The position numbers and the translations under genes are program-made. Positions 27,112-35,759 of a stretch of DNA of 64,000 nt are shown piece by piece (position 1 is the stretch's first letter; every line of letters starts with the position of its first letter). Source of the DNA: Paenibacillus sp. XY044 (lineage in GTDB: Bacteria > Bacillota > Bacilli > Paenibacillales > Paenibacillaceae). The DNA lies in assembly GCF_002257645.1 (NCBI RefSeq), contig NZ_NQMO01000004.1:124001-188000 (forward strand), written 5' to 3'. Under the pieces are notes generated by a model that was given only the letters and a program-made list of their open reading frames with translations, made no database searches and was not told the DNA's origin.

Positions 27112-29262
27112 ATGATCAAAACTCTCAGAAGCTGGTGGAAAGATTCCGAAATCTCGAATCTGATCGGACGTAAAAAGGTCGATTTTTCTATTTTTGAATA
27201 TGGTACGCAAATTCCTGTTGAATTTCATGTTGATTTTAGTGAAGCTAACCAGGGCAAAGCTCCGGCATTAGGCACCAGTCAAAAGATTGTATTCATCTAT
27301 AAAAATCAAACTTTCGAGGCTAGGCTGCAAAATGTGGATCAAAAATCAGCAGATCGTGAAGCCCTTCAAATCCGTTATGATTCTAATAAAGAACTCAAGC
27401 AGTTCATGATCTCTCAGTTCCAAGCTACATACCAGTATATTACAGCCAAGAAAGCGGAGAACACTGGAAAGAAGAATATAGTGGTTCCTGATGCTCAAGC
27501 CGAATATATCGAGTTCTATGCCACCGGTTCACCGTTCGAATATCGAATTGAGCTAATCACCCAACAAGGGTCACCTAATGTCTGGTGGGTAAATCAAGGT
27601 AACACGATCTATGCAGGAAAAACTGAAGGTGTCATATGGGCCCCTTTGAAAAATTCCAATGGTAACTACGTCCACCATTGGGAAACCATGAGAGAAGTAA
27701 AGACGGGAGATATTATTCTCCATTATGCCAATAAGCATTTAAGATACGTTAGCCGAGTTATAGACCCAGCCCAAATTGCTCCAAGACCTAGCAGTTTTGC
27801 CAACTCGAATTGGGAAGAAGAGGGACGGTTGGTTAGAACGGATTATTTTGAAATTTCGCCAGCTATTCCGTTAGAGCTATTCAATCAACAATTAATGAAA
27901 CTGAATATTACTCAAGGCCCTTTAAATTCTATAGGTGGAGTGAACCAAGGTTATTTGTACCGTTTTACGATTCCTGGACTTCAGCTCATTCAACACTTAT
28001 CTAAAGACGTCAATTGGCCTACTTTTACTCAATTTGAAGTTGCGAACCCTGTTATAGAAGAGACAATTACTTTGCCTGAAATCAAGGATGAAGATGTCAG
28101 AGAGACGGTTAATCAAATTAAAGCATTTATAAAACAAAACGGATTCCACTACCCCGATCCTCTCATCGAAAACTTCTACCTCTCACTAAAAACCAAACCA
28201 TTCGTCATCCTGGCAGGTATTTCGGGGACAGGTAAAACTAAACTCGTGAAGCTTTTCGCAGAGAGTGTAGGAGCTACAGGGGAAAGCGGTCAATTTACGC
28301 TGATCCCGGTACGTCCGGATTGGAACGATCCTTCGGATCTCATTGGTTATCAGGATTTATCCGGCCGCTTTAAGCCAGGCAGGTTAACGGAAGTTATGGT
28401 CACCGCTTCGCTGCCTGTGAACCGGAATAAGCCGTATTTTATATGTCTAGATGAAATGAATTTGGCTCGGGTGGAGCATTATTTCAGCGATCTCCTTAGC
28501 TTGCTGGAGAGTCAGCGTTGGATGGATGGCCAAATCGTAACCGAACCGCTTATTCCATATGCCTCTCTGGATCGACTTGAAGATCAAGAGCTCTATGGGG
28601 ACCTCTGCATTCCTGAAAATATCTATCTCATTGGCACGGTGAACATGGATGAGACGACCTACCCGTTCAGCAAAAAGGTGCTCGACCGAGCCAATACCTT
28701 GGAATTTAATCATATCGACTTAACACAATTGCCATGGTCAGAAGGCGATGAAGAACAGGAAATCGTGGAAATCGCGCCTGTTTCTCAACGTTTTTTTCGT
28801 GCCGATTATTTAAATCTAGTGAACGTCGATGCCGAAAATAAAGAATTGGTGAATCGTACAACAAACAAGCTAGTCGCGATAAACCAAATACTTGAAGAAA
28901 TTCATGCCCAGGTTGGGTTTAGAATCCGGGATACGATCAGTTTTTATAGCATTTATGCGGAGCGTTTTGGGTTGCTGCCGGAGGATGAAGCTTTTGATTT
29001 GCAGCTGCTTCAGAAGATTTTACCTCGTATCCAAGGCAGTCATCAGTCTGTAAGAAGAGTGCTCCTAAAACTTCTAAAAGTTTGTTTGGAAGGGGAATCA
29101 CTTAAGGTCAACGATTTACTGGATGACGCCTCCTCCTTGTACTCCAGATGGGGTGCCGGCAAAGAAGCCCCAGCCGCGAAATATCCCCAAAGCGCACGGA
29201 AGCTGGCGTTTATGCTGAGGAGGTTAGAGGAAGATGGATTTACCTCCTTCTGGCTCTCCTAA
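27112..29262 (+). CDS. McrB-like AAA+ ATPase with EVE/PUA-like domain (type IV restriction)
   Basis: 716 residues. A region near 155-275 (SPNVWWVNQGNTIYAGKTEG, then VKTGDIILHYANKHLRYVSR) resembles an EVE/PUA-type modified-base reader. The AAA+ module carries Walker A AGISGTGKTKLVKLF (about 367-381), Walker B YFICLDEMNLARVEHYFSD (about 443) and the McrB-type sensor GTVNMDETTYPFSKKVLDRA (about 509). These point to the motor of a McrBC-like system that restricts modified DNA. AAGGAGG precedes the ATG. The 3' end overlaps the next gene by 29 bases, so both are translated from one mRNA and probably form one complex. Confidence 0.88.
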   Translation: MIKTLRSWWKDSEISNLIGRKKVDFSIFEYGTQIPVEFHVDFSEANQGKAPALGTSQKIVFIYKNQTFEARLQNVDQKSADREALQIRYDSNKELKQFMISQFQATYQYITAKKAENTGKKNIVVPDAQAEYIEFYATGSPFEYRIELITQQGSPNVWWVNQGNTIYAGKTEGVIWAPLKNSNGNYVHHWETMREVKTGDIILHYANKHLRYVSRVIDPAQIAPRPSSFANSNWEEEGRLVRTDYFEISPAIPLELFNQQLMKLNITQGPLNSIGGVNQGYLYRFTIPGLQLIQHLSKDVNWPTFTQFEVANPVIEETITLPEIKDEDVRETVNQIKAFIKQNGFHYPDPLIENFYLSLKTKPFVILAGISGTGKTKLVKLFAESVGATGESGQFTLIPVRPDWNDPSDLIGYQDLSGRFKPGRLTEVMVTASLPVNRNKPYFICLDEMNLARVEHYFSDLLSLLESQRWMDGQIVTEPLIPYASLDRLEDQELYGDLCIPENIYLIGTVNMDETTYPFSKKVLDRANTLEFNHIDLTQLPWSEGDEEQEIVEIAPVSQRFFRADYLNLVNVDAENKELVNRTTNKLVAINQILEEIHAQVGFRIRDTISFYSIYAERFGLLPEDEAFDLQLLQKILPRIQGSHQSVRRVLLKLLKVCLEGESLKVNDLLDDASSLYSRWGAGKEAPAAKYPQSARKLAFMLRRLEEDGFTSFWLS

Positions 29263-31687
29263 TGCTGATATCGAGTTGTTATGCGTGGAGACTAATCTTT
29301 TTACGCTGTATCTAAAAGGACGTCCAACTCATCCTACGGTCGAAACGCTAGTGTTGCATAGGGATGAGGAAGGGCAATGGATCAATGCCCTACTTAAGTT
29401 TTCAAGTCTAGCTTCTCAATTGCAAATTGAGGAAGTGAAGGTTTTTTCCCATTTAGATGGGGGATTAGTGGACTGGCATGAGGGCATGCCGGCTTTTCCT
29501 TGTTTTTACGAGACTCGGAACTATGAGCTTATTGTGGAAAAGAAGCAGCAACCGTTGGACCTGACTTTTTACCATGACAACATCAGCTTGCGGGAGAGCG
29601 TTAAACCTGTAGGGAAAATGGTTCTATCCGGCATCTTGAACTTTAAAAATGAAGTCGGCTACACGGAGCTTGAATTCCGCTTGGCCGGAAAAACGGTGTT
29701 TCGGCTTGAACTTGAAATATTCCCCGTTAAGCTGGATTACAAGCAAGACTATATGACGCTGCTGCACGAAGTGAACAGCCAGATTTATAACCTTTCGTTT
29801 GATTTTATGAGAAGGACTTATCAGTTAACCGGGTTAAGAGAGACGCAGAGTCAAAGCTGGACGGAGTATTACACGATTCTGCAATTTGTGTTTGAGCGTT
29901 TGCTGGAAGCTGTAAGACGAATTACGTTGCAGCCGCATCATCATTTAGTGACCGACCGTCAGGTAAAACCTGCTGAGAAGGTTCGGAAGGCGGGGAAGGA
30001 GAACATCGCTTTTTTGAACAAGAGGGCAGGCAGGCTTCTTGAAGATCCCACGCATGGATATGTCCGGATTGAGAATCGGCTTTATGAGGCGACGCATTTG
30101 ATCGAATCCAAGAAGCAAGTTTCCTACGATACGAATGAAAATCGGTTCGTAAAGTGGATGCTGGAACAGGTCAAAGGAAACCTATCAAAGCTAAAACGTC
30201 GTTTGCAAGAACCGCAAGGGATGCAGCAGCGGAAAGAAGATGTTTTGCTATTACGTCGCTTAGATCAAATGGCGAGCCAAGTGGAACAGGTGTTGCATGC
30301 GAGCTTTTTGCGTGAGGTGGGGAAGCTACAACATTTCACGGTCAGTTTGGTTATGCAAATGGCACCAGGGTATAGGGATGTGTACCGCTATTATTTGATG
30401 CTGCTGAAGGGTTTGTCCATTCAAACTGATTTGCTCCGCCTCTCGATGAAGGACGTGGCGCAGCTTTATGAATATTGGTGTTTTCTTAAGCTCAATGAAA
30501 TTCTCGGTAGAAAGTACAAGCTCAAGAGCCAGGATATCGTAACGGTAAATCGGAACGGTATTTATGTAACTTTAGATAAGAAACCAACAGCCAAGATGGA
30601 ATATGTGAATCCAAAGACGGGTGAAGTGTTCACTCTCTACTACAATTTAAGTTTCGGAAAGAGCAAAACCCCAACACTCTCACAGCGGCCCGACAATGTG
30701 CTGACTTTAAGTAAAAAAGATGCCGGGCGGGAGAAGGTGTATCAATATATATTTGACGCCAAATATCGTTTGAATCCGGCTTATGAAGGTGATGCTTATT
30801 TCAATGCTTATCGTGCACCGGGACCAGTGGAAGATGACATCAATACGATGCATCGTTACCGGGATGCGATAGTCAGCCTGAATGCTTCGTCTCAGGAGTA
30901 TGAAAGGAATATGTTTGGGGCTTATGTTTTGTTCCCTTATCATGATGAGGATCGATTCAAGGAGCACCGTTTCTATAAAAGCATTGAGCTGATGAACGTG
31001 GGGGCGTTCCCTTTTTTGCCGGGATCGACGAAGCTGGTAGAGCAGTTCTTGGACGAAATTATTTTAGACAGTCCGGAGAAAGCGTATGAACGATCCACGA
31101 AACCGCGGGGAACCCAGGAATATTTTGCGAATAAGTTAAGCGGAAAAAATGTCTTGGTCGGCTCTCTTCGAGACGTCTCCCAGTTGCAGGTCATGCTGGA
31201 TTATAACATCTACCACATGCCGCTCAAGAACCTGTCCGATGCCAAAATTTTGACGCAGCTGGAGTACATCGCAATGTGCCAGTCTCGGAAAAAATTTGAT
31301 CATACAGGCCGTACGGGAATTCACTATTATGGCAAAGTCAAAGACTGGCAGGTCGTCCGGCGTGGGGAGATCAAAGAACGCCCGGCTCGGCCGGGTAGAG
31401 AAAATGAGCTGTACGTCAGATTCACCTTAGAGTCCTGGGAGAAGCTTCAGCAGCCTATTCAATTAGGCGGGATAGGGATTTATACGGTTTTGTATACGTC
31501 GAAATATATGCTGGACCGGGCCCGTGAACTTGCTGAATTAAAGCTGGATACGGAAGAGCAGCTACAGGAATGGCGGGAGAAACGGCGTGCCGGGAAAGTG
31601 AAGGTTAAGCTGGATCATACGTATGTGGACTTGGCGAAGCAGGTGAAGGTTGATTTATTGGAGGAAAGCGATGTGAAGAATGAATAA
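29234..31687 (+). CDS. DUF2357 nuclease-like partner of the McrB-like ATPase
   Basis: 817 residues with an N-terminal beta-rich DUF2357-type region (about 1-230) and a C-terminal part containing DNVLTLSKKD and YQYIFDAKYRLNP (about residues 478-517). The latter is a PD-(D/E)xK-like pattern with D-A-K as probable catalytic residues. In McrBC-like systems a protein of this type takes the place of McrC as nuclease. The ATG overlaps the end of the preceding gene and has GAGGAGGTTAGAGGAAG upstream. No truncation is visible. The target (which DNA modification) cannot be told. Confidence 0.82.
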   Translation: MDLPPSGSPNADIELLCVETNLFTLYLKGRPTHPTVETLVLHRDEEGQWINALLKFSSLASQLQIEEVKVFSHLDGGLVDWHEGMPAFPCFYETRNYELIVEKKQQPLDLTFYHDNISLRESVKPVGKMVLSGILNFKNEVGYTELEFRLAGKTVFRLELEIFPVKLDYKQDYMTLLHEVNSQIYNLSFDFMRRTYQLTGLRETQSQSWTEYYTILQFVFERLLEAVRRITLQPHHHLVTDRQVKPAEKVRKAGKENIAFLNKRAGRLLEDPTHGYVRIENRLYEATHLIESKKQVSYDTNENRFVKWMLEQVKGNLSKLKRRLQEPQGMQQRKEDVLLLRRLDQMASQVEQVLHASFLREVGKLQHFTVSLVMQMAPGYRDVYRYYLMLLKGLSIQTDLLRLSMKDVAQLYEYWCFLKLNEILGRKYKLKSQDIVTVNRNGIYVTLDKKPTAKMEYVNPKTGEVFTLYYNLSFGKSKTPTLSQRPDNVLTLSKKDAGREKVYQYIFDAKYRLNPAYEGDAYFNAYRAPGPVEDDINTMHRYRDAIVSLNASSQEYERNMFGAYVLFPYHDEDRFKEHRFYKSIELMNVGAFPFLPGSTKLVEQFLDEIILDSPEKAYERSTKPRGTQEYFANKLSGKNVLVGSLRDVSQLQVMLDYNIYHMPLKNLSDAKILTQLEYIAMCQSRKKFDHTGRTGIHYYGKVKDWQVVRRGEIKERPARPGRENELYVRFTLESWEKLQQPIQLGGIGIYTVLYTSKYMLDRARELAELKLDTEEQLQEWREKRRAGKVKVKLDHTYVDLAKQVKVDLLEESDVKNE

Positions 31688-31849
31688 TTAACATTGCGTA
31701 ATCGGCACGGGGAATTCGCAGATCGATTCATGTGGTGACTACCCCGCAAGGTTTATTTATCATTGAAGAACTACACAGAGGGGATTAGGGGAAGCGCGAG
31801 GCTAAGTCATTGACTGTAAGCAACCGTTTTAAAATGTACAATTCTGTTA
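31688..31849. other. Intergenic stretch after the McrBC-like pair
   Basis: No gene, repeat or clear terminator was found. Composition is mixed, with a G+C-richer start, and no reading frame shows a start site. Confidence 0.3.
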
Positions 31850-32191
31850 TGTAAAAATTACGGCTATATTCAAGCGATTAAGAGTTACCTCCCCGACTAC
31901 CAAGGTAGCCGCTCTATCTCGCTCGTTTCGCTTACGATGCGTTACCGGCTCAGCGTGGATCGGGAACTTAAAAAAATCTAGTCAGACGAATTGATTGTGT
32001 ATGATGTTGAACTGTCCGAATATATCCAACGTAAAATGAACCGGATACATGCGGAGAAAGTCGATGCCGTTCTGACGGATTCTGACATCGAGAAGATTTA
32101 TCAGGCGTTGAGTGATGCGAATATAACTGAGCCAAAGATTCGGGCTGAGCATGTGGAAAAGGCGGGGAGTGTGGGGAAGCGTGATAGGTAG
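31850..32191 (+). pseudogene. Broken reading frame of unknown family
   Basis: A single frame runs with one internal TAG (31979-31981). It reads IQAIKSYLPDYQGSRSISLV, MRYRLSVDRELKKI, stop, SDELIVYDVELSEYIQRKMN and DSDIEKIYQALSDANITEP, then ends at 32191. Its composition is richer in G+C than the following cassette-like genes and looks like real protein with charged helices. A sub-frame from 31991 has no ribosome site. I do not recognise the family; a gene interrupted by a nonsense mutation and cut at its 5' end is the simplest reading. The stretch 32192-32314 holds nothing further. Confidence 0.35.
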
Positions 32192-32314
32192 TAGGGAGTA
32201 GGAAGCCCATTCCTATCGATTCAAGTACTCGAGTAATATGAACCATTTGTATTGATTAAAAAAGAGAGTTCTTTAAAAATATTAGGAATTTTTCTTTGGT
32301 AACTAGCGTTGATT

Positions 32315-32441
32315 GTAACTTACCCATACAAGCATTAAAGGAATCCGCTTTCGCTTACCGCTGGAAATTAGGCTGTAATACGAATGTCACAAACTCGTTG
32401 GGGAGAGGGAGTTATGTGACATTCATAGAATTGGGAGTTAT
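32315..32441 (+). repeat. attC-like site 1, upstream of HEPN-like gene 2
   Basis: GTAAC (32315-32319) with CCCA (32323-32326) is mirrored by TGGG (32432-32435), one base, and GTTAT (32437-32441). A second GTTAT lies at 32411. After the GTTAT core the sequence GAGAAATCATTG closely resembles the sequence after the cores at 33354 and 34292. The layout (outer TAAC/GTTA, inner complementary boxes, unequal spacers, next gene 30 bases on) fits an integron-type attC site. Confidence 0.45.
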
Positions 32442-32470
32442 GAGAAATCATTGAGAAAGAAGGATGAAAA

Positions 32471-33160
32471 ATGAAATATATTAGATATCCTAACGAAGAA
32501 GAATGGGATGGAATCATTAATAATAGCCCATTTGTAGGATTTGATTTTTCATCCTCTAGCTTTTATAACAATAATCCTGAAGTGATTGATATATTGGATA
32601 GTCCGATAATTAACTCACATGGATTACTGTTAATACAGAGATTTAGGTCACTTGTCGAAAGTTATATTTTATTAACTTTTTATTATCAATTAGGGATACC
32701 TGATGAGACTGAAAAGAGGAATACTAACGATACCTTCAAAGACTTTGAACCACATCATTTTGGAAATAAAGAAAAGTTTGATTACTACTCGGATGTCTTT
32801 TATTTTAAAGTGTTTTCATGTTGGGAAGTAATTGGACACATACTTAACATTCGGTACGATTTGAAGATGAAGAAAATTGAATTCAAGAAAGTGGTTAGGC
32901 AGTTGAAGAGAAAAGATAATGATATGTTCCTAAAGTTGTTTGAAATTATAAACAATATTGATTTTATTAAAGCAAATACTTATAGGAACCAGATTACTCA
33001 CAATTACTCTCCAAACATGCCAGGATTAGTACGAAGTATAGATGAAAATGGGATGGTTATAGAGTATGTACAAGAATATTATAGCTCGAGAGTGGTATAT
33101 GACAATATTAAATCAGTATTAGAATTACTCAAGCGCAGTATTGAAGTAATTAAAAACTAA
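32471..33160 (+). CDS. HEPN-like protein 2 (resembles Cthe_2314 family)
   Basis: 229 residues, start ATG after AGAAGGATG. All-helical; YFKVFSCWEVIGHILNIRYD (about residues 117-136) and NTYRNQITHNYSP near 177 give the R-x4-H motif (R-N-Q-I-T-H) in the setting seen in Cthe_2314-type HEPN proteins. It shares no obvious identity with HEPN-like protein 1 outside the motif. It is the first of four single-gene units separated by attC-like repeats. An RNase or RNA-binding role is plausible; no antitoxin gene is next to it. Confidence 0.7.
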   Translation: MKYIRYPNEEEWDGIINNSPFVGFDFSSSSFYNNNPEVIDILDSPIINSHGLLLIQRFRSLVESYILLTFYYQLGIPDETEKRNTNDTFKDFEPHHFGNKEKFDYYSDVFYFKVFSCWEVIGHILNIRYDLKMKKIEFKKVVRQLKRKDNDMFLKLFEIINNIDFIKANTYRNQITHNYSPNMPGLVRSIDENGMVIEYVQEYYSSRVVYDNIKSVLELLKRSIEVIKN

Positions 33161-33198
33161 GAGATTTTTTCAGTATTTCAACGAAGGCGATGAAACCT

Positions 33199-33359
33199 CA
33201 TAACATCATATCTACGCTGCTGGCCGTTCGGCCCTTGGTTCGCAAGATGTGGAAAGCGAAGAAGTATATTCAGCTCACAACCCTACGAGGCTAAATTCGT
33301 CGGACCCGGTCGCGTTGCTTCCTTAAAACTCTCGGGTTCGTAGATACAGAAACGTTATA
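33199..33359 (+). repeat. attC-like site 2 (best formed)
   Basis: CATAAC (33199-33204) - five bases - TATCTACG (33209-33216) is mirrored by CGTAGATA (33339-33346) - seven bases - GTTATA (33354-33359). The outer 5-bp and inner 8-bp arms are perfect and the spacers unequal, as in attC, where extrahelical bases set strand choice. The core is followed by AGAAATC as at the other sites. The central region (ctggccgttcggccc and others) forms further stems. Total about 161 bases; starts 40 bases after the previous stop. Confidence 0.6.
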
Positions 33360-33432
33360 AGAAATCGGCATAAAACCAACATAATCATTGATATAGATTT
33401 AGATATCTATACGAGACAAGGAGAGTATCGAT

Positions 33433-34017
33433 ATGGATTTCAATCCAGAAATAATTAAGGTGACATCAGAATTGGTAAACCATGTTGGAAAGAAAAGTGT
33501 TGAAGCAATCTTTGATAAAATCCGCGCAGTTAAAAAGAAAGGTAACCAGGAAGAAGTAATTAATAGTCTTGAGGAAATAATTAACGAGTTAATTTCTGAT
33601 AAAAATCAACTAATCCAAATAACTCAAGTATATGAAGAACAATTAATTACACAGAAGTTGTCTGATAAAGATATTGATTATATTACTAATAGCATTGTGC
33701 CGTTACTAGAGAGTTTATTACAACAAAGTGATAATGAAGATGCTGAAAAGCTAAGACAGAATATTGATATCTTTAAACCAATATTATCAAAGGAAACTTT
33801 TAATATACTTCAAATACTCGGATTCAATTTTAAACAAGCGATAGGTGAACCCCTTACAAAACTTATTGAATCTTTAATATCGTCAAAGATACCTCCGACT
33901 GGAGAAAAGGCTATAGATCTCCAAATGTTAAATGAGCAAAAACAGGTTGAGTATTTAAAAGTTGTACAAGATGAAGAATATTATCAAAGACTTTTGAGGA
34001 TATACGGTCAACAATAG
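33433..34017 (+). CDS. Hypothetical helical cassette protein
   Basis: 194 residues, ATG after AAGGAGAG. Entirely helical by composition, very rich in Lys, Glu, Ile and Leu (KNQLIQITQVYEEQLITQ). A more hydrophobic stretch near 125-150 (FNILQILGFNFKQAIGEPL) could be amphipathic or membrane-associating. No R-x4-H motif, catalytic motif, signal peptide or family that I recognise. It is the single gene of the unit between attC-like sites 2 and 3, same orientation as its neighbours. It could be an antitoxin-like, membrane-active or structural partner, but nothing in the sequence decides this. Confidence 0.6.
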   Translation: MDFNPEIIKVTSELVNHVGKKSVEAIFDKIRAVKKKGNQEEVINSLEEIINELISDKNQLIQITQVYEEQLITQKLSDKDIDYITNSIVPLLESLLQQSDNEDAEKLRQNIDIFKPILSKETFNILQILGFNFKQAIGEPLTKLIESLISSKIPPTGEKAIDLQMLNEQKQVEYLKVVQDEEYYQRLLRIYGQQ

Positions 34018-34076
34018 ATTAATAATGATCTTCAGAAAGATGTTTGACAGTATATCATTGAAGAATACGCACTTCT

Positions 34077-34296
34077 TATTAAATTCACGCTGCGAGGCTT
34101 AAGCCCCTTGGTCGTCCGATATATAATCATGGAAGATGGATCAAACGACACACGACCCAGCCTAAGATAGCTCTTATCTTAGGCTGGGTCACGTCGTGAA
34201 TTATTCTAATTGGGGATCCTTGGTCGCCAGAAGTAGGCGCGGCCGGTTCCTTCTGAGCCTTAAGGTGGTGGGACGTCGTGAATACAGAAACGTTAT
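34077..34296 (+). repeat. attC-like site 3 with internal hairpin and duplicated arm
   Basis: ATTCACG (34083-34089) is mirrored by CGTGAAT (34277-34283), then ACAGAAAC and GTTAT (34292-34296). The stretch ATACAGAAACGTTAT is identical with site 2. The left outer core is poor (TTATTAA). Inside lies a perfect 16-bp hairpin, GACCCAGCCTAAGATA (34154-34169) with its complement (34175-34190). ACGTCGTGAAT occurs twice (34191-34201 and 34273-34283), as if two sites were nested after loss of a cassette. An upstream in-frame GTG at 34278 lies inside this site and is not used as a gene start. Confidence 0.5.
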
Positions 34297-34319
34297 CAAA
34301 AATCATATTGGAGGACGAA

Positions 34320-34865
34320 ATGACAGATAAAGAATTAATAAAACAACGAATTAATGATTTAGGCGAGGACTTTATTAAACAATTAGATATAATTGCAGTT
34401 AAATTTAAAGAGCAACATGATAAATTTATTGATGAAACCAATGGGGAGAACTTCTTTCAAATAATTTTAAGAGCACATTTATATATTGAGTATGAAATGA
34501 AGGAAATGCTGAAAATTAAATTACAACATCCTGAAGAACTTGGAGACCAATCAAGATTCGCGAGTACATTAAAAATCTTATTGGCTATCGGGGCAATTCC
34601 TTTGGAACTAAAAAATCCAATTAATTTCCTTAACAGAATAAGAAATAATTATGCTCATGATCTTAACTACCAATTTAATGAAGAAACATATAATAAGTTT
34701 ATTAATAGTTTTTCTGAGGAGTTCAAGGCGAATTACAAAGAAAAGTATAAGGAATCTCTAGTAGTTAGACTAAGAGAGCTCCTTATAACTCTATGGTTAC
34801 TATTGATTGAACTTAGACTAATCAATGACGAAGTTAAGACAGAATTGAATAATATATTTAGTTGA
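34320..34865 (+). CDS. HEPN-like protein 3 (R-x4-H motif)
   Basis: 181 residues; start at the ATG 5 bases after GGAGG. Helical protein with LRAHLYIEYEMKEMLKIKL (about 50-68), then LNRIRNNYAHDLNYQF near 115, where R-N-N-Y-A-H is the R-x4-H HEPN motif. This arrangement (E-x-x-x-E/L helix, then LNxIRNxxAH) is typical of stand-alone HEPN or DUF4145-like proteins. The stop is only 5 bases before attC-like site 4. No enzymatic partner adjoins. A ribonuclease toxin or an effector of an abortive response is possible; not provable from sequence. Confidence 0.65.
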   Translation: MTDKELIKQRINDLGEDFIKQLDIIAVKFKEQHDKFIDETNGENFFQIILRAHLYIEYEMKEMLKIKLQHPEELGDQSRFASTLKILLAIGAIPLELKNPINFLNRIRNNYAHDLNYQFNEETYNKFINSFSEEFKANYKEKYKESLVVRLRELLITLWLLLIELRLINDEVKTELNNIFS

Positions 34866-34868
34866 GTT

Positions 34869-34932
34869 GATAACTTCTGATATTGATACGCTCCTTTAAG
34901 CCTTTCGGGTTCGTAGAATCAAAAGCATTATC
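34869..34932 (+). repeat. attC-like site 4 (short, 64 bases)
   Basis: GATAAC (34869-34874) ... GATACG (34885-34890) is mirrored by CGTAGAATC (34912-34920) ... ATTATC (34927-34932). The right end, GGGTTCGTAGA...AAGCATTATCCGAAAT, aligns with sites 2 and 3. The core has A for G (ATTAT). The loop CTTTAAGCCTTTCGGG resembles the terminal loop of compact attC sites. Length is within the usual attC range. Confidence 0.55.
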
Positions 34933-34974
34933 CGAAATTACCTAAAATTATTTAGAAAGAGAGTGAGCTTGTGT

Positions 34975-35742
34975 ATGATTAAGTATATAGAATATCTTTG
35001 CACTTCAACTACAGCTTTTGTTAATAACGAAGTAGTAATTGATTTTGATCAGGGTGGAATCACAAAAGTGAAAATTCATTTTTCAAGCGAGGGAGATCGG
35101 CCCAATAGTGGACTAATAAGAATAACTATTAATTACAAAGAAACTATTGGTTACGATAAAGCTAAAGAATTAGGCGATCGCAAGGTTGAACAAATTATCA
35201 ATAGTTTGGTTTTTGTTAAAGGAATTCAAATTAATAATCCTTATATTCATAGCGAAAATATTAGACCGAATTCGTCTGTTGTCGCTAGGATGGTAGGCAA
35301 ATTTGAAATAATAGCTGATTTGAGACAAGAACAGATTGATGAGTTTGTAGAGTTGGCTAAAACTGAAAAAACTAATCATATTTATTATACTTTGTATAAA
35401 CAATCAATGAATCACAATGACGATTTAGGGAAATTTATGTTCTTATACAGCTTGTTAGTAGTGATAATAGATGCGAAAAAGCAAAAAGATGTGGACTCTT
35501 ATATTATTTCAAATGATCCTAGTGAAGAAGCTAAACAGAGACAATCTACAAGAATGATTAAGAAGGATGGAAGTGTAACAAGGAGTAATGAATTAGAAAC
35601 AAGATTTACTTGGTTGAGAAATCAATTAGGACATACTCAAAAAAATAGTGAAGTAACGGCGGTCATTAATGAGATTAAGGAATGTTGGAGAGAGCTAGAT
35701 CGTTTAGTGAAAAGTGCAATTGGAGATAAGATCGCTGAGTAG
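34975..35742 (+). CDS. HEPN-like protein 4 (C-terminal R-x4-H motif)
   Basis: 255 residues from the ATG at 34975 (GTG at 34963 is an alternative). The N-terminal ~130 residues are mixed beta (VVIDFDQGGITKVKIHFS, KGIQINNPYIHSENIRPNSS). The C-terminal part is helical, with MFLYSLLVVIIDAKKQKDVD and NELETRFTWLRNQLGHTQK, where R-N-Q-L-G-H is an R-x4-H motif. Such a layout occurs in HEPN proteins with an added N-terminal sensor-like region. It is the last unit of the cassette-like array; the downstream repeat is only a left half-site. Confidence 0.6.
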   Translation: MIKYIEYLCTSTTAFVNNEVVIDFDQGGITKVKIHFSSEGDRPNSGLIRITINYKETIGYDKAKELGDRKVEQIINSLVFVKGIQINNPYIHSENIRPNSSVVARMVGKFEIIADLRQEQIDEFVELAKTEKTNHIYYTLYKQSMNHNDDLGKFMFLYSLLVVIIDAKKQKDVDSYIISNDPSEEAKQRQSTRMIKKDGSVTRSNELETRFTWLRNQLGHTQKNSEVTAVINEIKECWRELDRLVKSAIGDKIAE

Positions 35743-35759
35743 GAAAAATCGTGGAAGAT

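Noticed and set aside
34154-34190. 16-bp perfect hairpin considered as an independent terminator
   Set aside because: No T-run follows on either strand; better explained as part of the composite attC-like site or a small insertion.
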